A DNA stretch of 7,133 bases from Lachnospiraceae bacterium (GCA_017960415.1 JAGCZE010000243.1:1-7133), one strand, 5' to 3'; shown: positions 1 through 6,225, numbered from the stretch's first letter. Numbers and translations: made by a program. Notes: a model not told the origin generated them from the letters alone.

Positions 1-527
1 ACGATGAAGGGCTCAATATCGCCGTCCTTGATCAGATTGTCCATGATCTTCTTGACACGGGAAGCGTTACCTGTGCCGAGACCCCATTCGGTCTCGCTTC
101 CGCCGATACCGTGGCAGAGGTACATAACATTGTACTGTTTGGTCTCATCATATCCGTAGGGAAGATAGACAAATGCCTTCTTCTCGACATCCGGTCCGTC
201 ACCGAGATAATCGTGTGCCATATAGGTAATAGCTTCAATCGTACCGGCTTCGTCATATACGCCGTTATTGTATTTGGAGGGAAGCAGCAGTGTTACCTTT
301 GCACCCGGAACAGGTGTGGGTGTGGGCTCGGGAGTGGGAGTAGCGGTAGGCTCTGGAGTAGTGGTAGGCTCGGGTGTTGCTGTGGGGACTTCGGTAGGAA
401 CCGTAGTTTCTGTATTGCCGGAACCGGTCTGATCCTCAACTACGTTACCGTTGCCGCTGTCTTTTGAACAGCCGGCAATGCTTATGAGCATTGTAACAAT
501 AAGTAACAGTGAAATGATTCTTTTCAT
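1..527 (-). CDS. Lipoprotein esterase, CE1-like (feruloyl/acetyl-xylan esterase type), 3' end outside window
   Basis: The frame is open from an ATG at 525-527 to the left edge (175 full codons). Residues 1-19 form a lipoprotein signal peptide (MKR, hydrophobic core, then IAG before Cys20), so the mature protein should be lipid-anchored at the outer face of the membrane. Residues about 39-75 are a Pro/Thr/Glu linker of TPEPT-type units. From about residue 77 the sequence resembles the N-terminus of CE1/esterase-D alpha/beta hydrolases: KKAFVYLPYGYD (116-127), then the oxyanion-hole-like HGIGG (139-143) and a trailing W148. The catalytic Ser, Asp and His would lie beyond the window. Enzymes of this family cleave ferulate or acetate esters from xylan. 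Substrate is inferred only, supported by the divergent SGNH esterase and GH3 genes. The ribosome binding site is AAGGAG, 13 bases before the ATG, a long spacing. No other in-frame start is visible. Confidence 0.85.
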   Translation of the reverse strand, partial: MKRIISLLLIVTMLISIAGCSKDSGNGNVVEDQTGSGNTETTVPTEVPTATPEPTTTPEPTATPTPEPTPTPVPGAKVTLLLPSKYNNGVYDEAGTIEAITYMAHDYLGDGPDVEKKAFVYLPYGYDETKQYNVMYLCHGIGGSETEWGLGTGNASRVKKIMDNLIKDGDIEPFI

Positions 528-619
528 ATCGATCGATGAACTCCTTGAAATAAATATATTTTAGGCGCAGGAAAGCAAAATCGGCTTTTCTTAACCCTCT
601 TTGAATAATTTGCCGACAA

Positions 620-648
620 AGTATAGCATATATTTTCCGTGCAGTCAA
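620..648 (-). promoter_or_regulatory. Sigma-A-type promoter of the lipoprotein esterase gene
   Basis: Read on the minus strand, the -35 box is TTGACT (648-643) and the -10 box is TATACT (625-620), with exactly 17 bases between them. Transcription should begin near 613, giving a leader of about 85 bases before the ATG at 527. The leader contains a weak AAAGC/GCTTT hairpin around 583-599, and the palindrome ATCGATCGAT (528-537) sits between the ribosome binding site and the start codon. Confidence 0.85.
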
Positions 649-819
649 AAAAATAATTATTTGCCCTGAAACACCGAATTGTTCATAAATGACAATAATC
701 AGTAAAGAATTATTTGTAAATGATTAGATGGTATTCGAATCGGTGAGATATATTTAGGTAAAATAATAACTTTGGTTTTGCACCTCGGTATAAAAATCAA
801 ATTGAGGTAATTTTCATGT

Positions 820-827
820 AAAAGGAG
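820..827 (+). promoter_or_regulatory. Ribosome binding site that fixes the SGNH gene start
   Basis: AAAAGGAG lies five bases before the ATG at 833. An upstream GTG at 827 is in frame but overlaps this Shine-Dalgarno sequence, so it cannot plausibly be the start. The protein therefore begins MGPIAPKD. Confidence 0.8.
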
Positions 828-832
828 TGTAT

Positions 833-2638
833 ATGGGACCTATAGCACCGAAGGATCCTGTAAAAAAGCGGGATTTCTTTTATATCATGTATGAAAAGCA
901 GATATCTGCGGCACCTGCACCTGACGGACGCGGGGTTTGCTTTATTTACGAAGACGGTGGAAGAATGCTTTCTTCGGCTAAAATTGTCGGCGGGATGACC
1001 GATGAGAATGAGATCGGAATGCTGAAGAACGCCGCAGACTTTAGGAAACTGGTCTACGGGATCGGAGTTTCCGTAATGTGCGGCGATGTTAAAAGCTGCG
1101 ATTTCTGTTTCCAGATGTACGGAAAGAGCGATCCTTACGTAAGCGGAACAACTATCAGACAGACGGTTTCTACAGACGGAGCCGAGTATCTGATACCGCT
1201 TGGTGAGGTAAGCTGGTCGGAGGATGACAATTGTCCCGGACAGATCCGTTTCGAGTTTGAAAAGAGCGGAATGCTCGCCAGTGTCAATGTCAGATTCTAC
1301 TTAAATGACGGCTATACGGCACCGAACCTTGAGGAAAAGGATTCGGTAGATCTGAATTGCGAAACCTACAAGAAGATGCTTGATGCTTCCGTTGTTTCGA
1401 CAGGCAATTCCGACAGGCTCAGACGTGCCGTTGAGAAAGCGCAGGCCGGAGAACCTGTGACTCTGGCATTTATTGGCGGTTCTATCACGCAGGGCGCGGG
1501 CGCTACGCCGATCAACACCATGTGCTATACACGCAGGATGTTTGAAGCATTTACGAAGAAATACAACTGTGAAGCCAATGCGAAGTATGTCAAGGCCGGC
1601 GTGGGCGGAACCCCTTCCGAGCTCGGAATGCTCAGGTACAGAAGGGATGTTCTCCAAAATGACACTATTAAGCCTGACATCGTTGTGATCGAATTTGCGG
1701 TAAATGATGCCGGAGACGAGACCGAAGGCGAATGCTACGAAGCACTGATCCGCAAGGCAATGAATGGACCCGGACATCCCGCGGTGCTGCTGATATTCTC
1801 GGTATTTGCCGATGATTACAATCTTGAGGACCGCTGCATACCCATCGGTGAGCATTACAATCTCCCGATGACGAGCCTGAAGAGATGCGTTACGCCTCAG
1901 TTCTACAAGACACCCGATGAAGGCAGGATCATCTCGAAGGCAAGATATTTCTATGATGTATTCCATCCGACCAATCTTGGACACCAGGTTATGGCTGATT
2001 GCCTGATGAAATTGGTGGAGGAGAGCCTGAAGACTGACGGAAAAGCTGATGATCTCAGCAACGGACCGGCAATAAAGAGCGCAGATTTTGAGCATGTTGA
2101 GCTGATCGACCGCACTACATGGAGGAGCAAGATCTTTGACGATCTGAAAGCCGAGACAGAGCGCGGTGGCAACAGTATAGCGGAACAGATCAAGGCTCAG
2201 CTGGCGGTGGACGGCAATGATACATCCTTATCAACAGGTGCATTTCCTGTAAAGAGCGTCAATTACGGCGGTTTTACCGAACAGGACAGGATGCTGCAGG
2301 CCTGCGAGTACAATATGGATCCGTTCGTAACACCCATATTTACGGAGAACTGGATGCATATGGCCGGTTCGAACGAGCCGTTTGAGATGGAGGTGAATTG
2401 CCGCAGACTTCTGATCATTACGAAGGATTCATCGGATGTAAAAGACGGCAAGGCGGATATCTACGTTGATGACAAGCTGGTCAAGACAGTGAATCCACGT
2501 GACATCGGATGGGCTCACTGCAATCCTCAGATCATCTACCGCGGCGATGAAAACGGCCTGCATAAAGTAAAAGTATGCATGCACGAAGGCGACGAGGACA
2601 AGAACTTCACCATCCTCGGGTTTGGTATAGTGGAGTAA
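833..2638 (+). CDS. Cytoplasmic SGNH/GDSL-type carbohydrate esterase with flanking beta-rich domains
   Basis: A 601-residue protein with no signal peptide, so probably cytoplasmic. The central SGNH hydrolase fold has all four family blocks: block I FIGGSITQG with the putative nucleophile Ser217, block II AGVGGTP (255-261) with an oxyanion glycine, block III IEFAVND with Asn291, and block V DVFHP with Asp375 and His378 as the likely charge-relay pair. GGS replaces the classic GDS. Residues 1 to about 190 look beta-rich and may be a jelly-roll accessory domain, as in some SGNH carbohydrate esterases. Residues about 470-601 form another beta-rich module (ADIYVDDKLVKTV) that may bind glycan. Removal of acetyl groups from imported xylo- or manno-oligosaccharides is inferred from the GH3 gene 150 bases downstream. 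I cannot assign a CE family; CE2-, CE17- or CE20-like architectures are candidates. Confidence 0.85.
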   Translation: MGPIAPKDPVKKRDFFYIMYEKQISAAPAPDGRGVCFIYEDGGRMLSSAKIVGGMTDENEIGMLKNAADFRKLVYGIGVSVMCGDVKSCDFCFQMYGKSDPYVSGTTIRQTVSTDGAEYLIPLGEVSWSEDDNCPGQIRFEFEKSGMLASVNVRFYLNDGYTAPNLEEKDSVDLNCETYKKMLDASVVSTGNSDRLRRAVEKAQAGEPVTLAFIGGSITQGAGATPINTMCYTRRMFEAFTKKYNCEANAKYVKAGVGGTPSELGMLRYRRDVLQNDTIKPDIVVIEFAVNDAGDETEGECYEALIRKAMNGPGHPAVLLIFSVFADDYNLEDRCIPIGEHYNLPMTSLKRCVTPQFYKTPDEGRIISKARYFYDVFHPTNLGHQVMADCLMKLVEESLKTDGKADDLSNGPAIKSADFEHVELIDRTTWRSKIFDDLKAETERGGNSIAEQIKAQLAVDGNDTSLSTGAFPVKSVNYGGFTEQDRMLQACEYNMDPFVTPIFTENWMHMAGSNEPFEMEVNCRRLLIITKDSSDVKDGKADIYVDDKLVKTVNPRDIGWAHCNPQIIYRGDENGLHKVKVCMHEGDEDKNFTILGFGIVE

Positions 2639-2695
2639 AAGGAAATAGATACTTCACCAATCTCGGATCGTAAATAACAGAGTAAATCCATAATG

Positions 2696-2754
2696 AAAAA
2701 GGCTTCCCCTTGAGGGGAAGCTGTCAGCTGCGAAGCGGCTGACTGATGAGGTGT
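2696..2754 (+). repeat. Double-hairpin intergenic repeat (dispersed gut-Clostridia type)
   Basis: Two adjacent hairpins. The first has perfect 8-bp arms GCTTCCCC (2702-2709) and GGGGAAGC (2714-2721) around a TTGA loop. The second (2723-2743) has arms GTCAGC/GCTGAC, an inner TGC/GCG extension including one T-G wobble, and a GAA loop. A TGATGAGGTGT tail follows (2744-2754). The order A-run, CCCC-TTGA-GGGG hairpin, GTCAGC-type hairpin, then GATGAGGTG matches a dispersed repeat I recall from intergenic regions of gut Clostridia; that identification is from memory. Read rightwards no T-run follows, so it is a poor terminator in the direction of its neighbours. Read leftwards, hairpin 1 is followed by CTTTTT (2701-2696) and looks like an intrinsic terminator. 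It lies between the SGNH and GH3 genes. Confidence 0.7.
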
Positions 2755-2788
2755 GTAAACAGACATTATACTATAAAGGGAGACTAAA

Positions 2789-5017
2789 ATGATCAAAAAA
2801 GAGTACACCGAAGAATACAGAAAAAGAGCTAAAGAACTGATTTCCAAGATGACACTTGAAGAAAAGGTTTACCAGCTGCGTCATCCGGCACCCGCGATCC
2901 CGAGACTTGGATTAAAGGCTTACAATTACTGGAATGAAGCAATTCACGGCGTTGCACGAAGCGGTGTTGCGACCGTATTTCCCCAGGCGATCGGTATGGC
3001 TGCAAGCTTTGATGATGAGCTGATCGGCAGGGTGGCAGACAGGATCTCGACAGAAGGACGCGGCAAGTTTGCGGCACAGGACGAATTCGATGACCGTGAT
3101 ATTTACAAAGGATTGACCTTCTGGGCACCGAACATCAACATTTTCAGAGATCCCCGCTGGGGCCGCGGTCATGAGACCTACGGAGAGGATCCGTATCTGA
3201 CTTCGAGACTCGGAGTAAGCTTTGTTAAGGGAATTCAGGGCAATAACGACAAGTACCTGAAGGCAGCCGCATGCGCGAAGCATTTTGCCGTACATTCGGG
3301 ACCTGAGGCGATCAGACACTCATTTGACGCAAAGGCTACCAAGCAGGACATGAGGGAGACTTATCTTCCTGCGTTCAAAGCACTGGTAGAGGAAGCCGGT
3401 GTTGAGGCTGTCATGGGAGCATACAACCGCACCAACGGCGAGCCCTGCTGCGGCAGCAAGACACTGCTCATCGATATACTTCGCAAGGAATGGGGTTTTG
3501 ACGGCCACGTAACATCGGACTGCTGGGCTATCAAGGATTTCAACGAGGGTCATCATGTGACCAATACTCCCGCTGAGTCTGTTGCAATGGCGGTTAACAA
3601 TGGCTGTGACTTGAACTGCGGCGATCTGTTCGCATATCTGCTCCAGGCTGTTGAGGAGGGTCTTGTTACCGAAGAGAAGATCGATCATGCTCTTGAAAAC
3701 GTTCTTACGACGCGCTTCAAGCTCGGCCTGTTCGACGATAAGAGCGGCAACCCTTATGCAGGCATTTCCTACAAGGATGTTGATACCGATGAAGCCAAGG
3801 CACTCAATCTCGAGATCGCATCTTCGATCGTAACTATGCTGAAAAATGACGGAGTTTTACCGCTGCGCATTTCAGATAATAATTGTACTACATCCAATGG
3901 AACCGTGATCAAGACTATCGGCGTGGTAGGTCCCAATGCAGATTCAAGAAATGCGCTGGTAGGCAATTATCAGGGTACTTCTTCAGAATATGTTACCGTA
4001 CTCGAAGGTATCAGGGAAGAGGCAGGAAAGGCCGGCATCCGTATCTTTGCATCGGAAGGCTGCCATCTGTACAAGAACAAGACCGAGGGACTCGCACTTG
4101 ACGGCGACCGTATTTCCGAGGTTAAGGCAGTTTGTGCCAACAGCGATATCGTTGTTGCTGTTATGGGTCTTGATGCTACGCTCGAGGGCGAAGAGGGCGA
4201 TACCGGTAATGAATACGGCAGCGGCGACAAGCCCAACTTAAAGTTCCCCGGACTGCAGCAGGAAGTTATGGATGTAATTGCCGCAAGCGGCAAGCCTTAT
4301 GTGCTTGTGGTTCTTTCGGGAAGCGCGCTTGCATTTGATAAAGAAGACGGCAGAGCCAACGCGATCCTTCAGGGCTGGTATCCCGGAACACAGGGCGGCA
4401 GAGCCATCGCGCAGATCCTGTTCGGAAAGAAATCACCCGAAGGCAAACTCCCGGTTACATTCTACAGCGAGAAAAATACATTGCCCGATTTTGAGGATTA
4501 TTCAATGAAGGGCAGAACCTACAGATACATGACAGAGAAGCCTCTTTATCCTTTCGGATTCGGACTGTCCTACACAGCATTTGATGAGAAGATCAGTGTT
4601 GTTGATGTTAGATCCGCTGAGGGACAGACTGTCGGATATGTTGCCGATGATGCCGGCAAATTAAAGGATGATGCGCAGGTTACGTTCAAAGCCGGTGATA
4701 AGCTTGACATCAAAGTGAACTGCGTCAATAAGGGTAAGTTCGACGGCGGTGTGACCGTGCAGGTTTATGTTGAGTCCCAGGTTCCCGGCGCTCCGATCAG
4801 ACAGCTGAAAGGTTTGAAGAAGCTGCATCTGGCAGCGGGCGAGTCTACTCAGACAGTTATTTCTCTTGATGAGAGCTCTTTTGAGATCTTTGACGAGAAC
4901 GGTGAGGCGAAGCTCTATCCCGGCACATACAAGGTTTATGTCGGTGATTCGCAGCCTGATGCAAGGTCTGAAGAGCTTACGGGCATCAAGGTCAGCTCCT
5001 TTACAGTTGCCATTTAG
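2789..5017 (+). CDS. GH3 family beta-xylosidase / beta-glucosidase, cytoplasmic
   Basis: A 742-residue glycoside hydrolase family 3 enzyme of normal length. The TIM-barrel domain (about 15-335) contains NYWNEAIHGVA and VFPQAIGMAASFD, FWAPNINIFRDPRWGRGHETYGEDPYL split over the usual loop, the KHF substrate-binding pair (Lys164, His165), and VTSDCWAI with the likely nucleophile Asp244. The C-terminal alpha/beta sandwich (about 345-575) carries LEGEEGD (465-471), the region expected to hold the acid/base glutamate. A fibronectin-III-like domain follows (about 640-735), with the typical RQLKGLKKLHLAAGES segment. EAIHGVA, ATVFPQ and GCDLNCG favour the beta-xylosidase side of the family, but beta-glucosidase or arabinosidase activity is not excluded. 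No signal peptide, so it should act on imported oligosaccharides. The ribosome binding site AAAGGGAG ends six bases before the ATG. It probably works with the upstream SGNH esterase. Confidence 0.93.
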   Translation: MIKKEYTEEYRKRAKELISKMTLEEKVYQLRHPAPAIPRLGLKAYNYWNEAIHGVARSGVATVFPQAIGMAASFDDELIGRVADRISTEGRGKFAAQDEFDDRDIYKGLTFWAPNINIFRDPRWGRGHETYGEDPYLTSRLGVSFVKGIQGNNDKYLKAAACAKHFAVHSGPEAIRHSFDAKATKQDMRETYLPAFKALVEEAGVEAVMGAYNRTNGEPCCGSKTLLIDILRKEWGFDGHVTSDCWAIKDFNEGHHVTNTPAESVAMAVNNGCDLNCGDLFAYLLQAVEEGLVTEEKIDHALENVLTTRFKLGLFDDKSGNPYAGISYKDVDTDEAKALNLEIASSIVTMLKNDGVLPLRISDNNCTTSNGTVIKTIGVVGPNADSRNALVGNYQGTSSEYVTVLEGIREEAGKAGIRIFASEGCHLYKNKTEGLALDGDRISEVKAVCANSDIVVAVMGLDATLEGEEGDTGNEYGSGDKPNLKFPGLQQEVMDVIAASGKPYVLVVLSGSALAFDKEDGRANAILQGWYPGTQGGRAIAQILFGKKSPEGKLPVTFYSEKNTLPDFEDYSMKGRTYRYMTEKPLYPFGFGLSYTAFDEKISVVDVRSAEGQTVGYVADDAGKLKDDAQVTFKAGDKLDIKVNCVNKGKFDGGVTVQVYVESQVPGAPIRQLKGLKKLHLAAGESTQTVISLDESSFEIFDENGEAKLYPGTYKVYVGDSQPDARSEELTGIKVSSFTVAI

Positions 5018-5043
5018 ATTTTTTCATAGATATTTTCCTTTAT

Positions 5044-5072
5044 CGGCCGTCCGTGGTTTCCACGGGCGGCCG
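5044..5072 (+). terminator. GC-rich hairpin after the GH3 gene, without a T-run
   Basis: A long stem with arms CGGCCGTCCGTGG (5044-5056) and CCACGGGCGGCCG (5060-5072) around a TTT loop: 13 pairs including one T-G wobble. It starts 26 bases after the GH3 stop. Neither strand has a following T-run, so it lacks the usual intrinsic-terminator tail. It may instead stabilise the mRNA end, act in Rho-dependent termination, or pause polymerase before birA. Confidence 0.45.
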
Positions 5073-5080
5073 GACTCCGG

Positions 5081-5096
5081 ATAAAATATATTTTAT
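5081..5096. repeat. Perfect 16-bp AT palindrome upstream of birA
   Basis: ATAAAATA followed immediately by its reverse complement TATTTTAT, starting eight bases after the GC-rich hairpin and ending 15 bases before the birA ribosome binding site. It could be an operator in the birA leader or the AT-rich tail of a termination region. This BirA has no DNA-binding domain, so autoregulation through this site is not expected. Confidence 0.4.
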
Positions 5097-5111
5097 TCCA
5101 CATATATTTCC

Positions 5112-5117
5112 AGGAGG
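5112..5117 (+). promoter_or_regulatory. Ribosome binding site that fixes the birA start
   Basis: A full AGGAGG is followed by the ATG at 5131 after 13 bases, longer than usual. The only in-frame codon closer to it that could initiate is ATT at 5119, which is one base from the Shine-Dalgarno and not credible. An upstream in-frame GTG at 5053 lies inside the GC-rich hairpin and has no ribosome binding site. Confidence 0.7.
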
Positions 5118-5130
5118 AATTAATACAGGC

Positions 5131-5976
5131 ATGCATGATAGTTATGATATTACCATTTTCGATGAAATAGATTCTACCAACAACGAAGCGAAGCGAAGGA
5201 TAGCAGACGCTGGAGATGATATCGTCCGTCCCTTCGTTTTTGCGGCGCATTCACAGACTGCGGGGCGCGGCAGGCAGGGAAAGAGCTTTTATTCGCCGAA
5301 GGGGACGGGCATTTATCTGACTGCTGTTTGTCCGGTTGACTGTCCGATCGAGGGGCAGGTTACGATGACTACGAAGGCTGCGGTTGCGGTTTCCCGTGCT
5401 ATTGAGGGGTTCTTCGGTGTCGGATGTGAGATCAAATGGGTAAACGATATTTTTATTAATGATCGAAAATGCTGCGGGATTCTGTGCGAAGCGGTAAATG
5501 ATTATGAACATAACAGGCTCAAATTTGTTGTGATAGGAGTCGGGGTAAATGTGAGTACTTCAGACTGGCCGGCAGATATTGCGGATACGGCAGGAAGCAT
5601 TAGAAAAGACAAACTTACAGATGATGAGTTCAGGGCATTTGCCGAAAGGCTTGCCGTAGAGATTTTAAAGGTCATTTACGAACCTGACGGAAGCGAAATG
5701 AGCTTTTATCGTGATCATTCCTATGTTATCGGACGAGAGATATCTTTCTCCGAAAGAATAAATACCGAAAACGGTGATGCTGAAAGAGAAAATACCGAAA
5801 GCGGTGGTACTTCAAGAGCAAATACTTCAAAAGCAGATTCCTCTCAAACAATCACCTACACCGCCACAGCTGTCGGTATAGATGATAACGGTGGCCTGAT
5901 CGTGAAATTGCCGTCAGGGGAGCTCAAAAAACTCGACAGCGGGGAGATCACCGTGAGAGTACAGGGCCGGGGATGA
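5131..5976 (+). CDS. birA: Biotin--[acetyl-CoA-carboxylase] ligase (BirA, no HTH domain)
   Basis: A 281-residue biotin-protein ligase that makes biotinyl-AMP and transfers biotin to the lysine of biotin carboxyl carrier domains in the cytoplasm. The catalytic domain begins at the N-terminus (FDEIDSTNNEAKRR, 11-24), so this is the monofunctional class without a DNA-binding repressor domain. GRGRQG (45-50) is the biotinyl-adenylate loop. KWVND (102-106) stands for the usual KWPND, with Pro replaced by Val, and includes the catalytic Lys102. CCGIL and GVGVNV follow as expected. The small C-terminal SH3-like domain starts at about residue 200 (GREISFSE) and resumes at YTATAVGIDDNGGLIVKL, ending in SGEITVRVQGRG. 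Between those strands lies an odd insertion of three decapeptide repeats (208-237). The gene is downstream of GH3 but functionally unrelated to it. No promoter was recognised, so readthrough is possible. Confidence 0.93.
   Translation: MHDSYDITIFDEIDSTNNEAKRRIADAGDDIVRPFVFAAHSQTAGRGRQGKSFYSPKGTGIYLTAVCPVDCPIEGQVTMTTKAAVAVSRAIEGFFGVGCEIKWVNDIFINDRKCCGILCEAVNDYEHNRLKFVVIGVGVNVSTSDWPADIADTAGSIRKDKLTDDEFRAFAERLAVEILKVIYEPDGSEMSFYRDHSYVIGREISFSERINTENGDAERENTESGGTSRANTSKADSSQTITYTATAVGIDDNGGLIVKLPSGELKKLDSGEITVRVQGRG
5752..5841 (+). repeat. Three in-frame 30-bp tandem repeats inside birA
   Basis: Units 5752-5781, 5782-5811 and 5812-5841 each encode ten residues: ERINTENGDA, ERENTESGGT and SRANTSKADS. 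Units 1 and 2 are close copies; unit 3 is more diverged. The repeats are hydrophilic, rich in Asn, Thr, Ser and charged residues, and probably disordered. They sit exactly between two expected strands of the C-terminal domain, which suggests loop expansion by slippage or tandem duplication without loss of frame. Confidence 0.85.
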
Positions 5977-6056
5977 CCATGACTGAACCCGTTTATTTCT
6001 GTGTTTTTAAGGAAGAGGATTTTCTTCGATTGGTAAGTAAAAAGGGACTTCTTTAA
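5973..6056 (+). CDS. 27-codon ORF overlapping the birA stop; gene stub or microprotein
   Basis: The ATG at 5973 overlaps the birA TGA as ATGA, the classic arrangement for translational coupling; a second in-frame ATG follows at 5979. The product starts MTMTEPVYFCVFKEEDFL and ends KKGLL before TAA. I do not recognise it. Its last codons lie inside the first unit of the 31-bp tandem repeat array, so the reading frame may be the surviving 5' end of a longer gene that once followed birA and was cut off by the repeats. It could also be a chance ORF or a real small protein. No strong ribosome binding site is visible beyond the G-rich end of birA. Confidence 0.3.
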   Translation: MTMTEPVYFCVFKEEDFLRLVSKKGLL

Positions 6057-6132
6057 ATAAAAAAATGTTTAAAAGGGGCTTCTTTAAATAAAAAATTGTT
6101 TAAAAGGAACTTCTTAAAATATAATCATAAAA
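6040..6132 (+). repeat. 31-bp tandem repeat array, two full copies and one degraded
   Basis: Unit 1 (6040-6070) and unit 2 (6071-6101) differ at only a few positions; each runs from AAAAGGGRCTTCTTTAAATA through an A-run to TGTTT. Unit 3 (6102-6132) keeps about the first 17 bases and then diverges. The array lies between birA and the promoter of the next gene. The units are directly adjacent with no spacers, so this is a tandem repeat and not a CRISPR. Each unit carries CTTCTT and TTTAAA elements and could be a protein-binding site or a slippage product. Confidence 0.8.
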
Positions 6133-6156
6133 TGTGTAAATGGATATTTTTACATT
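6131..6156. promoter_or_regulatory. Imperfect dyad upstream of the -35 box
   Basis: AATGT (6131-6135) pairs with ACATT (6152-6156), and TGTAAA (6135-6140) with TTTACA (6149-6154), giving two overlapping inverted repeats centred about 30 bases before the -35 box. AAAATGTG also recurs directly at 6129 and 6157. The arrangement could be an activator site. This is inference from symmetry and position only. Confidence 0.3.
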
Positions 6157-6171
6157 AAAATGTGAAAATAA

Positions 6172-6200
6172 TTGACACAATTCGTGAAAAGTGATAGAAT
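6172..6200 (+). promoter_or_regulatory. Sigma-A-type promoter of the four-motif LSQxEID gene
   Basis: The -35 box is a perfect TTGACA (6172-6177) and the -10 box is TAGAAT (6195-6200), separated by 17 bases. Transcription should start near 6207, giving a leader of about 50 bases. No sigma-28 (flagellar) type promoter was recognised here, despite the resemblance of the product to flagellar switch peptides. Confidence 0.85.
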
Positions 6201-6205
6201 TGTCA
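6173..6205. promoter_or_regulatory. Inverted repeat spanning the promoter, candidate operator
   Basis: The left arm TGACA-c-AATTC (6173-6183) overlaps the -35 box and the right arm GAATTGTCA (6197-6205) overlaps the end of the -10 box. They are complementary over nine bases apart from one inserted C. A repressor bound here would block RNA polymerase. The regulator is unknown. Confidence 0.45.
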
Positions 6206-6225
6206 GTAATTACAGATGGAGATAT

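Larger units (their letters stand above)
528..832. other. Divergent intergenic region between the two esterase genes
   Basis: This 305-base AT-rich gap separates the leftward lipoprotein esterase from the rightward SGNH/GH3 genes. It holds the strong leftward promoter at 620-648. I see no convincing rightward promoter: TATAAA at 789-794 is a possible -10 box but lacks a recognisable -35 box, and TAAAAT at 759-764 is no better. An imperfect dyad with a one-base bulge (TTGT-t-CAT / ATG-ACAA, 679-695) and a 5-bp ACCTC/GAGGT pair (782-786 with 804-808) are possible operator or leader elements, but both are weak. No catabolite-repression (cre) consensus was recognised. Confidence 0.6.

Noticed and set aside
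111..467. 118-codon plus-strand ORF with Gly/Ser/Cys-rich composition
   Set aside because: It is the complement of the Thr/Pro linker and esterase domain of the minus-strand lipoprotein, which has a signal peptide, ribosome binding site and promoter.
827..832. GTG start two codons upstream for the SGNH protein
   Set aside because: The GTG overlaps the Shine-Dalgarno AAAAGGAG itself; the ATG at 833 is correctly spaced.
1301..2095. 264-codon open frame on the minus strand
   Set aside because: It is antisense to the catalytic core of the SGNH esterase, has no recognisable domain, and is explained by codon bias of the real gene.
2767..2772. TATACT as a -10 box for a GH3-specific promoter
   Set aside because: There is no acceptable -35 box 16-18 bases upstream, and transcription would start at about 2779, inside the ribosome binding site, leaving no usable leader.
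2829..3319. Overlapping minus-strand ORFs opposite the GH3 N-terminus
   Set aside because: The GH3 frame has clear family motifs throughout, and the antisense frames have no start signals or recognisable content.
5053..5130. 26-residue N-terminal extension of BirA from a GTG
   Set aside because: It would begin inside the GC-rich hairpin with no ribosome binding site, and the family's catalytic domain begins right after the ATG at 5131, which follows AGGAGG.
6040..6132. CRISPR array
   Set aside because: Units are directly adjacent with no unique spacers, and the third copy is degraded.
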